Position numbers and translations under genes: made by a program. The notes below the pieces were generated by a model. That model had not been told where the DNA came from. It saw only the letters and a list, made by a program, of their open reading frames with translations, and did not search any database. 64,000 bases of DNA, from positions 62,001-126,000 of the forward strand of contig CAWGCC010000064.1 of assembly GCA_963820965.1 (NCBI GenBank), read 5' to 3'. Shown here piece by piece: positions 20,841 to 28,557 of this stretch (positions within the stretch are counted from its first letter, which is position 1; each line of letters starts with the position of its first letter). This stretch comes from DATEDA01 sp963820965 (GTDB taxonomy: Bacteria > Pseudomonadota > Gammaproteobacteria > Burkholderiales > SG8-39).

Positions 20841-22598
20841 GTGAGCGCCGACGATCGCGTCAACATCCTGCTGGTCGACGACCAGCCGGCCCGCCTCCTC
20901 AGCTACCGGGCGATCCTCGACGATCTCGGTCTCGAGCTCGTCGAGGCGCGATCGGGCCGCGCGGCGCTCCAGCGGCTGATGGAGCGCGAGTTCGCGGCGA
21001 TCCTGCTCGACGTGAACATGCCGGACATCGACGGGTTCGAGACCGCGGCGCTGATCCACCGCCATCCCCGGTTCGAGACGACGCCGATCATCTTCGTCAC
21101 CGCGGTGCACGTGACCGACCTCGATCGGCTGAAGGGTTATCAGCTCGGCGCGTTCGACTACGTGTACGTGCCGGTCGTCCCGGAGATCCTGCGGAGCAAG
21201 GTGCAGGTCCTCGCGGAGCTGCACGGGCAGCGGAAGAAGCTCGAGCGACTGAACCGGAACCTGGAGCAGGCGAACGCGAAGCTCGCCGACGCCCACACGA
21301 GCCTGCAGGCCGAGCGCGCCCGGGAGCTCCAGGCGCTGAACCGCACGCTCGAGAAGGCGAATCTCGAGCTCGCCGAGGCGAACGCCGCTCTCGAGGCGGA
21401 GAACGCCGTGCGTCGGCGGGCCGAGGAGGCCCTCCGCGACGCCGACCGCCGCAAGAACGAGTTCCTCGCCACGCTCTCGCACGAGCTCCGCAATCCGCTC
21501 GCCGCGATCGGCAACGCGGTCCAGTACATGCAGCTCGCGCAGCCGGGCGACGCGGGCCTCGTGCCGGCACAGGACGTGCTCGCCCGCCAGGTCGGGCACC
21601 TGACCCGTCTGATCGACGATCTCCTCGACGTCTCCCGCATCACGCGCGGCCGCATCACGCTGCGCCCCGAGCGCGTCGAGCTCGCCGACGTCGTCCACCG
21701 CGCGCTCGAGACGATCCGTCCGCTCGCGGCCGACCGGCGCCAGCAACTCGTCGTCACGCTACCCCAGGAGCCGCTGGCGGTCGAAGGCGACCCGGTCCGG
21801 CTCGCGCAGGTCGTCGGCAACCTGCTCGCGAACGCGATCAAGTACACGGGGGAGGCGGGGCGGATCGAGCTGACTCTCGGGCGCTCGGAGCACAGCCGGA
21901 GCGCCGTGATCAGGGTGCAGGACAGCGGGGTCGGCATCGTTCCCGAGATGCTCCCGCGCATTTTCGATCTGTTCCACCAGGGCGATCAGCCCGCAAGCCG
22001 CAAGGAGGGCGGACTCGGCATCGGCCTCGCCCTCGTGCGGGAGGTCGCCGCATTGCACGGCGGCAGCGTCGAAGCGTCGAGCGCGGGGCCGGGCCAGGGC
22101 GCGGAGTTCGTCGTGCGCCTGCCGCTTGCCCCGGGTTACGCGCTCGAGTCGGCGCCGCCGCCCGCCGCGCGGTCGAGCGCACCGCGTCCCGCGCCGGCGG
22201 CGCGCAGGCAGCGAGTGCTGCTCGTCGACGACAACCGCGACTCGGCCGAGAGTCTCGCCGCGCTGCTCGGCATGCTCGGTCACGAGGTGTGGCAGGCCTA
22301 CGACGGACGCGAGGCGCTTGCGGTCGCGCGCGGCCGGCGTCCGGACCTGGTCCTGCTCGACATCGGGATGCCCGACATCAGCGGCTACGAGGTCGCGCGC
22401 GAGCTGCGCGCCGACCCGTCGCTGGACGCGACGACCCTGATCGCGTTGACCGGGTACGGGTCCGACGACGACCGGCGCCAGTCGCTCGCGGCCGGCTTCG
22501 ACGGCCATCTCGTGAAGCCGATCGACTTCGACCACCTCGAACGGGTCCTCGCTTCGCTGCCGCGGAACTCTCCGGCCGAGCGCTCCGCGGCCGCGTGA
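20841..22598 (+). CDS. Hybrid histidine kinase: receiver, coiled coil, HisKA, HATPase, receiver
   Basis: Soluble 585-residue hybrid kinase. The N-terminal receiver (residues 8-125) has D13-D14 and phospho-acceptor D57 in LLDVNMPDIDG. The conserved lysine is missing: the sequence reads FDYVYVPVVPEIL where receivers have a K-P. A long E/A/L-rich coiled coil follows (~130-200), then HisKA with H214 in TLSHELRNPLAA, HATPase boxes DSGVGIVPE and GLGIGLALV, and a C-terminal receiver with D507 in LLDIGMPDISG. The GTG at 20841 is eight bases after the preceding kinase stop, so the two are likely co-transcribed and could share a phosphorelay. No sensory domain other than the N-terminal receiver is visible, so it probably takes its input from another kinase. 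Confidence 0.93.
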   Translation: MSADDRVNILLVDDQPARLLSYRAILDDLGLELVEARSGRAALQRLMEREFAAILLDVNMPDIDGFETAALIHRHPRFETTPIIFVTAVHVTDLDRLKGYQLGAFDYVYVPVVPEILRSKVQVLAELHGQRKKLERLNRNLEQANAKLADAHTSLQAERARELQALNRTLEKANLELAEANAALEAENAVRRRAEEALRDADRRKNEFLATLSHELRNPLAAIGNAVQYMQLAQPGDAGLVPAQDVLARQVGHLTRLIDDLLDVSRITRGRITLRPERVELADVVHRALETIRPLAADRRQQLVVTLPQEPLAVEGDPVRLAQVVGNLLANAIKYTGEAGRIELTLGRSEHSRSAVIRVQDSGVGIVPEMLPRIFDLFHQGDQPASRKEGGLGIGLALVREVAALHGGSVEASSAGPGQGAEFVVRLPLAPGYALESAPPPAARSSAPRPAPAARRQRVLLVDDNRDSAESLAALLGMLGHEVWQAYDGREALAVARGRRPDLVLLDIGMPDISGYEVARELRADPSLDATTLIALTGYGSDDDRRQSLAAGFDGHLVKPIDFDHLERVLASLPRNSPAERSAAA

Positions 22599-22617
22599 GA
22601 ACGGCGACGCTCGTGCG

Positions 22618-23967
22618 TCAGGCGCCGCGCGGCGGCGTCGGCAGGGGTCCCGGGTAGCGGCGCGGGAAGATCACCCGGAAAGTGGTGCCCTTGCCCGGCT
22701 CCGTGTGGAGCTCGAGGCTCGCGTCGAGCAGCTCGCACAGCCGTTTCACGATGGCGAGGCCGATGCCCTCGCCCGGGTCCGGCTCGCGCGTCCCCGCGGC
22801 CGAATGCGAGGGCAGCAGCGGCGGCGGCTCGGCCTCGACCGAGGGCTCGCCGGTCGCCGCCGCGTGCTCGCCGACCGCCTGCGCCTCGTCGGTCGCGGTC
22901 TTCAGCGCGCGGGCGAGGGGCTGCGCGGACCGCGCCTCCAGGCCGGGGCCGGTGTCCTGCACACAGAGGACCCACCGCGCCGCCTCGTCGTCGGGAGCGT
23001 GGTCCCAGCTCACGGCGATGCCGCCGCGCTGCGTGTACTTCACGGCGTTCAGCAGCAGGTTCTGCGCGATGCGGTACGTCTTGACGCTGTCCCCTTCCAC
23101 CGGCAGCGTATCCGGGCCCGTCGCCGCCAGCGAGAGGCCCCGCTCCTCTGCGAGGGGACGCATCGCGAGGCAGAGCTCCCGCAGGACCGCCGCCGCATCG
23201 AACGATGCGGCGACGCGGCGTTCGTGGCCCGCTTCCAGGCGGGCGAGACTGACGAGGTCGTTGAGCAGGGCCTGCATCGATGCGACGCCGCGCTGCAAAG
23301 TCGCGAGCGACTGCGCGCGCGCGCTCTCCGGTGCGTTCGCGTGGTCGAGCGCTGCAGTGGCGTTCTTCACGACACCGAGGCTGCCGCGCAGGTCGTGGGC
23401 CGCTTCCCGCCACACTTCGGCGCGACGCGTCTCGAGCTCCGCGAGCTCGTCGAGCGCCCGCTGGAGGTCCCGCACGCGACCGGCCGCCTCGGTCTGCTGC
23501 AGCCGCGCGTACTGGTCGGCGCTCTCGCACACACCTTCGCTGCACAGCTCCGCGAGCTCGTGGCGCGCCCAGGCCATCGATTCCGCAGGCACCTCCGGGT
23601 GGTCGAGCGCGCATCGCTCGAGCTCGTCGACGAGGCAGAGGTGCAGGTGCCGCCACTCGCGCATGACCTCGCGCTGCTGGTAGCCCTGCTGCCAGCGGTG
23701 CATTCCGTGGCCCGCGGCGCCCTCGCGCCGCCCGGCGGCGGCCTCGCTCCGCTCGGCCGAGTGACGGGCGCGCAGCCGCCGCTCGAACGCCTCGAGGACG
23801 TCGGGGATGTGGTCGTAGAACTGCACGCGCGACAGCGCGGACGCCGTGGTCAGCTCGGGATCGGCGTCGGCCGCCTCGCGCCAGCGCCGGAGAAGCTCGT
23901 CGCGAAGGGCGGCGAAGTGGGAGGCCACTGCCGCCAGCCGTCCGCCTGCGCCCGCTTCGTCCGCCAT
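22618..23967 (-). CDS. Histidine kinase with RsbRD-type N-terminal domain
   Basis: Soluble 449-residue kinase. Residues ~15-170 are helical and resemble the RsbRD N-terminal domain found in stressosome proteins and some kinases (DELLRRWREAADADPELT...YDHIPDVLEAF...HRWQQGYQQREVMREWR). A short coiled coil leads to a HisKA-like segment with the His in EAAHDLRGSLGVV (near residue 208). The HATPase domain has N-box NLLLNAVKYT, DTGPGLEAR and GEGIGLAIVKRL, with an acidic/proline-rich insertion between the last two boxes. It is convergent with the hybrid kinase at 20841 (20-bp gap) and divergent from the lone receiver at 24140; the tandem GTAAG element lies in between. Kinase and receiver may therefore be a pair under one control region. 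Confidence 0.88.
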   Translation of the reverse strand: MADEAGAGGRLAAVASHFAALRDELLRRWREAADADPELTTASALSRVQFYDHIPDVLEAFERRLRARHSAERSEAAAGRREGAAGHGMHRWQQGYQQREVMREWRHLHLCLVDELERCALDHPEVPAESMAWARHELAELCSEGVCESADQYARLQQTEAAGRVRDLQRALDELAELETRRAEVWREAAHDLRGSLGVVKNATAALDHANAPESARAQSLATLQRGVASMQALLNDLVSLARLEAGHERRVAASFDAAAVLRELCLAMRPLAEERGLSLAATGPDTLPVEGDSVKTYRIAQNLLLNAVKYTQRGGIAVSWDHAPDDEAARWVLCVQDTGPGLEARSAQPLARALKTATDEAQAVGEHAAATGEPSVEAEPPPLLPSHSAAGTREPDPGEGIGLAIVKRLCELLDASLELHTEPGKGTTFRVIFPRRYPGPLPTPPRGA

Positions 23968-24031
23968 AGCGCAACGAGTCTAGCCGACTTTCGCGGGCCG
24001 CCCGCGCTTGGGGCGTGTTGCTCGTGCACAG

Positions 24032-24061
24032 GTAAGCCTTGCGCTGGCAAGTAAGCGTTAC
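24032..24061 (+). promoter_or_regulatory. Tandem GTAAGNNTTRC element, copy 2 (between RsbRD kinase and lone receiver)
   Basis: GTAAGCCTTGC at 24032-24042 and GTAAGCGTTAC at 24051-24061, 19 bp start to start, sit in the 172-bp divergent region. They are 65 bp from the kinase ATG (23967) and 79 bp from the receiver ATG (24140). As each 11-mer is nearly palindromic, it could act on either gene. Confidence 0.55.
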
Positions 24062-24139
24062 CCGGTTCCCCGCAGGGCGAGGAGGCGGGACAGCGGGCAC
24101 GCCGAATGCTCGAAAACTCGCACGAGCAGACGACCATCG

Positions 24140-24604
24140 ATGAAAACTGCGCGACTCACCCGCACGGCCCCCGACGACCGCTGGCCGCCCACCCGGCTGC
24201 GGGGCGTTCGCGTGCTCGTCGTCGATGACGATCCCGACGAGCGCGACTACCTCGTGGCGTTGCTCGGCGCCGCGGCCGCAGAGGTGAGGGGCGCGTCCAG
24301 CACCTCGGAGGCGCTCGCGATGCTCGCGTGGTGGTGGCCCTCGGTGCTGGTGTCGGATATCGGGATGCCGGGCGAGGATGGCTACACCCTGATCCGCGCG
24401 GTCAGGACCATGCCCCGCGGCCAGCCGGCGCAGCTGCCGGCGGCGGCCGTCACGGGGCGTTCGGCCCCGGAGGACAGGACGCGTGCGCTCCGCGCGGGCT
24501 ACCAGGCGCATCTTGCGAAGCCGGTGGATCCGGACCGCCTGATCGCGGTGCTGGCCGATCTCGCCCGTCTGGACGCGGGCGGGCAACCCAGTCCGTCCCC
24601 GTGA
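24140..24604 (+). CDS. Single-domain response regulator (receiver only)
   Basis: A 154-residue stand-alone receiver. After ~22 residues come VRVLVVDDDPDERDYL with the acidic residues, the phospho-acceptor in LVSDIGMPGEDGY, the Thr in AAVTGRSAPEDR, and the lysine in AHLAKPVDPDRL. There is no output domain, so it should act by protein contact or as a relay, as in CheY-like or Spo0F-like proteins. I chose the ATG at 24140; a longer frame upstream is Arg-rich and overlaps the regulatory element. It is 13 bp before the MgtC-family gene and divergent from the RsbRD kinase, which is its most likely phosphodonor by position. Confidence 0.88.
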   Translation: MKTARLTRTAPDDRWPPTRLRGVRVLVVDDDPDERDYLVALLGAAAAEVRGASSTSEALAMLAWWWPSVLVSDIGMPGEDGYTLIRAVRTMPRGQPAQLPAAAVTGRSAPEDRTRALRAGYQAHLAKPVDPDRLIAVLADLARLDAGGQPSPSP

Positions 24605-24617
24605 CCGGCAACGCGGC

Positions 24618-25208
24618 GTGGAGCTGCTGGTCGACGAGCTGACTGCCGGGTTCCCCGAGCGGGCCGAGCTTGCCCGCATCGTCATCCGACTGATCGCGGC
24701 GATGCTGCTCGGCGCGGTGATCGGCCTGCAGCGGGAGAGCGTGGGTGCGGCGGCGGGGCTGCGGACGCATATGCTGGTGACCGTCGGCGCCGCCATGTTC
24801 GTCCTGACGCCGCTCAGCATCGGGATGTCCTCCGACGATCTCTCGCGCGTGATCCAGGGCGTCGCCACCGGCATCGGCTTCATCGGGGGCGGCGCGGTCC
24901 TGAAGCTCACCGCGGAGCGCGAGATCCGCGGCCTGACGACGGCGGCGAGCATCTGGCTCGGGACCGCTGCCGGCATCGCGGCGGGAACCGGCCGCATCGG
25001 ACTCGCCGCGGTCGGGGTGGCCCTGAGCTGGGTGATCCTCTCGATCCTGGGCCGTGTCCAGCACCATCTCACCGCGCGCGCCGAAACCCGGCGCTCGCCA
25101 CTCCGCGACGCGCGCACCTCAGCGGCCGGCGACGAATCGCGCGGCGAGGCGCAGGTCCCGGACCAGCTCCGCGAACGCCGCGTCCTGGTCGGGACCGACC
25201 AGCCGTAG
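24618..25208 (+). CDS. MgtC/SapB family membrane protein with an odd C-terminal tail
   Basis: MgtC-like inner-membrane protein. The family is linked to low-Mg2+ growth, acid stress and survival in hosts, by contact with other membrane proteins. The N-terminal ~150 residues show the family pattern: IRLIAAMLLGAVIGLQRE, GLRTHMLVTVGAAMF, GVATGIGFIGGGAVLK, IRGLTTAASIWLGTAAGIAAG and a last membrane helix. After about residue 155 the sequence turns into a hydrophilic tail (RRSPLRDARTSAAGDE...) that is antisense to the truncated UdgX remnant. The native C-terminus may have been replaced at a rearrangement junction. The GTG start at 24618 follows the receiver gene closely. Confidence 0.85.
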   Translation: MELLVDELTAGFPERAELARIVIRLIAAMLLGAVIGLQRESVGAAAGLRTHMLVTVGAAMFVLTPLSIGMSSDDLSRVIQGVATGIGFIGGGAVLKLTAEREIRGLTTAASIWLGTAAGIAAGTGRIGLAAVGVALSWVILSILGRVQHHLTARAETRRSPLRDARTSAAGDESRGEAQVPDQLRERRVLVGTDQP

Positions 25209-25390
25209 GACATGCGACGGGTGAACGGTTACCGCCACGGGCGGGCGGCGCTCACGCTCGATGATGCGTCCGCGCAGCGCGCCGACTCGAGCGTCGCGAC
25301 CGACGACCGCGCGCGCGGCTGTCGCGCCCAGGCAGACGACGAGCGCCGGGTCGAGCGCTGCGCCTCGCCGGCGGCTCAGCCACGCCGCCG
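25119..25390 (-). pseudogene. C-terminal remnant of a UdgX-type uracil-DNA glycosylase
   Basis: The frame ending at 25119 encodes PALVVCLGATAARAVVG, then RIIERERRPPVAVTVHPSHVLR and AAFAELVRDLRLAARFVAGR. This matches the last third of UdgX/family 4-like uracil-DNA glycosylases: the VVCLGATAA strand, the HPS-x-x-x-R catalytic loop and the closing helix. Everything upstream, including the N-terminal Fe-S cysteines and the GExPG-type motif, is missing, and the frame runs back into the neighbouring gene at about 25390. It overlaps the 3' end of the MgtC gene on the other strand. It cannot encode an active enzyme. Confidence 0.7.
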
Positions 25391-25812
25391 GTCGATGAAG
25401 GCGACGACCCTCGGCTCCGGCGGCACGTCGACCAGGGCGAAGTAGAGCGCTTCGCCTTCGTTCAGCGCGCGGCCGTGGAAGAGCAGCGCGACCGCCTCGG
25501 TGCCGTTTACGCAGCCGTGCCGATGCAGGAAGTGCAGCAGCTGAACGAGCCGCGGCGGAAAGCTCCGAGGTCGCCGCCGCGCTCGTACACCCGAATGTCG
25601 CGCAGGGCGCGAACATCGATGCCGAACGCGCTGACGAACTTCGTGGTGCGGAGCGCGGGGCGTTCGGTCCCTTCGATGCGGAGCCGAAGCGGCTGCCCGC
25701 GCAACGGAGCCGCGGGCTTCACCTGCAGGGTCGGCGGCCTGAGGCGCGAAAGCAGCAGCGCGAGCGAAAGCAGGTAGAGCAGGACGAGCGGGAAGAACAG
25801 CAGCTCGAACAT
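25376..25812 (-). pseudogene. Membrane-anchored protein of unknown function, frameshifted
   Basis: From the ATG at 25812 the product begins with a membrane helix (MFELLFFPLVLLYLLSLALL) followed by RPPTLQVKPAAPLRGQPLRL, and continues as coding-like sequence to about 25545 (VYERGGDLGAF). That frame then ends in a short cysteine-rich tail. One base added in the TTTCC run near 25558 would restore a longer frame reading PPRLVQLLHFLHRHGC, LFHGRALNEGEALYFALVDV, VVAFIDRRRG and a TGA at 25376-25378. I take this as one ~145-residue gene with a single-base deletion. I do not recognise the family. Its end abuts the UdgX remnant. Confidence 0.55.
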
Positions 25813-25847
25813 TGCTCGCCCGCCGAGCGCGCGCGCCGCGTTACTCG

Positions 25848-25979
25848 TTACTTCTTCGCCTTCTCGGCCTGGTCCTCGAGCTTCTGTCCGCCGCGCTGGA
25901 TGTCCTCGCCGAGCCCGGACATCGTATTGCAGGCAGAAACCAGCATGGTGACCAGCACTACATACACGAGTCGCATCAT
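25848..25979 (-). CDS. Entericidin-like small lipoprotein
   Basis: A 43-residue lipoprotein of the entericidin EcnA/EcnB family. It has a hydrophobic signal (MMRLVYVVLVTMLVSAC), with the lipobox VSAC giving Cys17 as the lipidated residue. The mature part reads NTMSGLGEDIQRGGQKLEDQAEKAKK, the family signature (N-T-x-x-G-x-G-x-D-x-x-x-x-G). It would sit in the outer or inner membrane. EcnA/B are a stress-linked antidote/toxin pair in E. coli, but only one such gene is present here, and single copies are common elsewhere. An AGGAG site lies seven bases before the ATG at 25979. It is followed by the DUF gene on the same strand after 35 bp. Confidence 0.88.
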   Translation of the reverse strand: MMRLVYVVLVTMLVSACNTMSGLGEDIQRGGQKLEDQAEKAKK

Positions 25980-26061
25980 GTCGTTCTCCTGATCTGGGGG
26001 CGTGCCGCAATCGACACGGGTATCCGGACCGGAGCAATCGGCGTGCCGCCGCCGGACTCTT

Positions 26062-26274
26062 CTAAGCCCGGCGCAACGGACCGCGCGCCAGGAGATAGAT
26101 GGCATAGAACGCGGCCACGCCGATGGCGATGTAGACAAGGCGGCTCGGCAGCGACCGCGGCCCGAGGAGCTGCGAGACCAGGTTCACGTCGAATCCTCCG
26201 ACGAGCAGCCAGTTGATCCCGCCGACGATGAGGAGGACGAGCGCGATGCGGTCCAGTGTGGCGAGCCGTACCAT
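26062..26274 (-). CDS. DUF378 small membrane protein
   Basis: A 70-residue membrane protein of the DUF378 family. The first helix ends in the signature GGINWLLVGGF (after LDRIALVLLIV). A short loop (DVNLVSQLLGPRSLPSRL) and a second helix VYIAIGVAAFYAIYLLA follow. Function is unknown; such genes are frequent in stress-related accessory clusters. The ATG at 26274 has an AGGGAG site nine bases upstream. It is upstream of, and on the same strand as, the entericidin gene (83-bp gap), and divergent from the small gene at 26382. Confidence 0.88.
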   Translation of the reverse strand: MVRLATLDRIALVLLIVGGINWLLVGGFDVNLVSQLLGPRSLPSRLVYIAIGVAAFYAIYLLARGPLRRA

Positions 26275-26381
26275 GTTGTTTCTCCCTGAACGGACACGGC
26301 TCACCTTCGAAGCAGGCGACGTGCCAGATGCCAGGGCACGTCGGCTGCTTCGGACGGGAAAACCCGACGACGGAGAAAACG

Positions 26382-26573
26382 ATGAGCGATTCCACGCGCA
26401 AGCCACGTCCCGCAAATCCTCGTTCCGGCGAGCCGGGCGCGGGAAGCGACACCGATTCCAGGGAGTGGAAGTGGCCCTTCAGCGTACCGCCCGAGCAGCG
26501 CGAGCGCGTACCCGCGGAACCTGTCCGCGAAGAGCGTCCCGACTCCGGGCAGCGCCCGGCGGATCCCGTCTGA
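26382..26573 (+). CDS. Small hydrophilic protein of unknown function
   Basis: A 63-residue hydrophilic, proline- and charge-rich product (MSDSTRKPRPANPRSGEPG...) with one aromatic patch (EWKWPFSVPPEQRERV) and no signal or membrane segment. It looks intrinsically disordered. A GGAG site lies seven bases before the ATG, and the gap between it and flanking genes has no better frame, which supports it as real. No family is recognised. The start codon is 107 bp from the divergent DUF378 gene. Confidence 0.55.
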   Translation: MSDSTRKPRPANPRSGEPGAGSDTDSREWKWPFSVPPEQRERVPAEPVREERPDSGQRPADPV

Positions 26574-26639
26574 TCCGCAGTCGATCGTCGACGGCCCGCG
26601 TGCCGGCAGGTTATTTTTTCCTGGCCGTGTAACCGCTCC

Positions 26640-26840
26640 TCAGGGCTTCTTCCTCTTCGAGGACGCCCGCTTGCGCGGCACCTTGCCGCCCGCGCGGCGG
26701 GCCTGCGAGAGCCCGATGGCGATCGCCTGCTTGCGGCTCGTCACCTTCTTTCCCGACCGACCGCTGCGGAGCGTGCCGCGCTTGCGCTCGCGCATTGCCT
26801 GCTTCACCTTCTGCGCTGCCTTCTTGCCGTATTTGGCCAT
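26640..26840 (-). CDS. Small basic protein (DUF6496-like)
   Basis: A 66-residue, very basic protein (MAKYGKKAAQKVKQAMRE...RSGRSGKKVTSRKQAIAIGLSQARRAGGKVP) of the small Lys/Arg-rich family often labelled DUF6496. The SRKQAIAIGLSQAR segment is the diagnostic part. Its basic, histone-like composition suggests nucleic-acid binding, but this is not shown. A strong AAGGAGG site lies eight bases before the ATG at 26840. It follows the M48 protease gene's stop by only 16 bp on the same strand, but its own ribosome-binding site implies independent translation. Confidence 0.85.
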   Translation of the reverse strand: MAKYGKKAAQKVKQAMRERKRGTLRSGRSGKKVTSRKQAIAIGLSQARRAGGKVPRKRASSKRKKP

Positions 26841-26856
26841 TCGAACGCCTCCTTTG

Positions 26857-27699
26857 CTACCGCCGCGCCTGGTATAGCGGCATCACCTTCTCGGCGTAGT
26901 TCGCGAGATCGCGCTGTCTCGCCTCGCTCGACGGGTGCGTCGACAGCCAGGCGGGTGGGCTACCCTGCGCCGCGCGGTCCATCTTCTGCCACAGCGTCAC
27001 CGCGGCGCGCGGGTCGTAACCCGCCCGCGCCGCGAGCTCGACGCCGATCCGGTCGGCCTCGACTTCCTGATCGCGCGAGTTGGGCAGGTTCAGCGTCACC
27101 TCGAGCGCGAGCTGTGCGAGATCGACCCCGCCTTGACCGACGCCGGCAGCGGCGCCGAGCACGCCCAGCACCAGGCCCTGCGTGACGGCGCGCGACGCGC
27201 GCTCGCGGCCATGCTCGCGCAGCGCGTGGGCGATCTCGTGACCCATCACCGCCGCCACCTCGGCGTCGGTAAGCTGCAGCCGCTCGAGGATGCCCGCGTA
27301 AACCGCGATCTTGCCGCCCGGCATGCACCAGGCGTTGATCTCCTGGACGTTGATCACGTTCACTTCCCATGCCCACTTCTGCGCATCGGCCCGGAACACG
27401 GTCGTCTGCGGAATCAGGCGCTGCGCGATCGCCCTTGCGCGGGCAGTCTGCGCCGCGTCGCGGTTGAGGACGCCCTTGCCGCGCGCCTCGGCGACCACGT
27501 TCGCGTACGCCTTCGCCGCACCCTCGTTGATGTCTTCCTCGCTGACGAGCGTCGACATCGACTGGCGCCGATCGACGCCGACGACGCCTGAGTCGGTGGT
27601 CTCCACGCTGGCACATCCGGCGGCGACGAGCACCGCCGTCATCGCCGCGAGCGCTCGGCGGCGCGCAAGAGCTTCCGCAACACGTAACTGTTTCCACAT
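26857..27699 (-). CDS. M48-family zinc metalloprotease lipoprotein
   Basis: Periplasmic, lipid-anchored protease of the M48 (BepA/LoiP/YcaL-like) family involved in outer-membrane quality control. Residues 1-29 form a signal with lipobox VAAGC, making Cys29 the lipidated residue. The zinc site is HEIAHALREH (H-E-x-x-H) in the middle of the 280-residue protein, and the third ligand comes from EVEADRIGVELAARAGYD. The C-terminal WLSTHPSSEARQRDL is a family hallmark. The ATG at 27699 follows a GGAGGG site. It is two bases after the DUF3309 stop on the same strand, so the two are co-transcribed. Confidence 0.92.
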   Translation of the reverse strand: MWKQLRVAEALARRRALAAMTAVLVAAGCASVETTDSGVVGVDRRQSMSTLVSEEDINEGAAKAYANVVAEARGKGVLNRDAAQTARARAIAQRLIPQTTVFRADAQKWAWEVNVINVQEINAWCMPGGKIAVYAGILERLQLTDAEVAAVMGHEIAHALREHGRERASRAVTQGLVLGVLGAAAGVGQGGVDLAQLALEVTLNLPNSRDQEVEADRIGVELAARAGYDPRAAVTLWQKMDRAAQGSPPAWLSTHPSSEARQRDLANYAEKVMPLYQARR

Positions 27700-27701
27700 G
27701 A

Positions 27702-27860
27702 TCACAGCCCTCCGAGAACCCACAGGAAGACGAGCACCACGAGGAGCACGCCGACCAAGCCGGCCGGCACGTAACCCCGGGAGCCGCTGTACGGCCAGGT
27801 CGGGCGCAATCCCACCAGGAGGAGGACGAGGACCACCAGCAGAATCGCACCGACGGACAT
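27702..27860 (-). CDS. DUF3309 small membrane protein
   Basis: A 52-residue protein with two membrane helices. These are MSVGAILLVVLVLLLVGLRP, then the diagnostic WPYSGSRGYVPAGLVGVLL loop and VVLVFLWVLGGL. The central WPYS-x-x-W/R-GY-x-P motif identifies DUF3309. Function is unknown; the genes recur with CsbD, DUF1328 and BON genes in stress-related regions of proteobacteria. It lies directly upstream of the M48 protease. Confidence 0.85.
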   Translation of the reverse strand: MSVGAILLVVLVLLLVGLRPTWPYSGSRGYVPAGLVGVLLVVLVFLWVLGGL

Positions 27861-27956
27861 CCGGGTAGCTCCATGGCGAGCGCGATGGCGCAACGCCCGT
27901 GGTTCCGCAGCTTTCGTGCCCGTGGGGCCGGCACGCCGCTTGCAAGCGGGTGAGTC

Positions 27957-28409
27957 ATGACAGGGTCCGGTCCAACGAACCTGCTCGCTCGCGCGCTGAT
28001 CATGGCAATCCTTCCGGTCGCCGCGACGGTGTCCGCCGCGGAGCCGACCTATGTCGCCGAGCTGGACCGGATCGAAGCCGACTTTCGGGTCGCCCGCGAG
28101 CGTTGCGACGACGCGCGCGGCCACCTCGGGAACGTCTGCGTCGCCGAGGCGCGCGCCGTCCGCAGGATCGCGAAAGCCGAGCTCGAGGCGCGCGGCAAGG
28201 GCACGCCGAAGAGCTGGTATGACGCGCGAATCGCCCGCGCCGAGGCCGAGTTCGAGGTGGCGAAGGAGCGCTGCGGCGAGCTTGCCGGGCACGCTCGGGA
28301 GCAGTGCATCGCCGAAGCGCGCGCCGCGGAGGCGCGCGCCAAGGCGAACGCGCGGCAGGCGCGATCCGACGCCGAGGCACGCGAGCGGCCGCACGCCGCA
28401 GGACGATGA
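27957..28409 (+). CDS. Secreted helical protein with C-x10-C repeats
   Basis: A 150-residue exported protein, paralogous to the one at 48141. A signal peptide (LLARALIMAILPVAATVSA, cleaved near AA-E) is followed by an Ala/Glu/Arg-rich helical protein. It has two units of the form A-K/R-E-R-C-x10-C-(V/I)-A-E-A-R-A (CDDARGHLGNVC and CGELAGHAREQC). Each unit likely makes a helical hairpin closed by a disulfide. The tail is hydrophilic. The family has no assigned function that I know; the periplasm is the inferred location. The ATG at 27957 is the first after the divergent DUF3309 gene. Its stop overlaps an upstream ATG of the next small gene. Confidence 0.75.
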   Translation: MTGSGPTNLLARALIMAILPVAATVSAAEPTYVAELDRIEADFRVARERCDDARGHLGNVCVAEARAVRRIAKAELEARGKGTPKSWYDARIARAEAEFEVAKERCGELAGHAREQCIAEARAAEARAKANARQARSDAEARERPHAAGR

Positions 28410-28426
28410 AACGGAGGTTGCCGGAA

Positions 28427-28549
28427 ATGAAGCGAACCCTGCCGACGCTGCGTTCGCAGCAGGGGAAGTGGGGCTACATCCTGGCGTGGGCGCTCGGCGT
28501 GCCGATCCCGATCCTCGTCCTCGTGTATATCCTGCGCGGCTGTACCTAA
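28427..28549 (+). CDS. 40-residue membrane peptide of a conserved small family
   Basis: The product starts MKRTLPTLRSQQGKWGYILA and continues with a single membrane helix, PIPILVLVYILRGCT at the end. The LRSQxGxWGY...LGVPIPI pattern with terminal LRGCT is one I associate with short conserved proteins of Burkholderiales. The ATG at 28427 has a GGAGG site nine bases upstream; an in-frame ATG at 28406 overlaps the preceding stop and lacks such a site. It probably forms an operon with the gene at 27957. Confidence 0.75.
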   Translation: MKRTLPTLRSQQGKWGYILAWALGVPIPILVLVYILRGCT

Positions 28550-28557
28550 GACCCCGG

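Noticed and set aside
24032..24061. GTAAGNNTTRC elements considered as sigma-54 -24/-12 promoters
   Set aside because: GG and GC are separated by 8 rather than 10 bases, and the tandem spacing does not fit; treated as operators instead.
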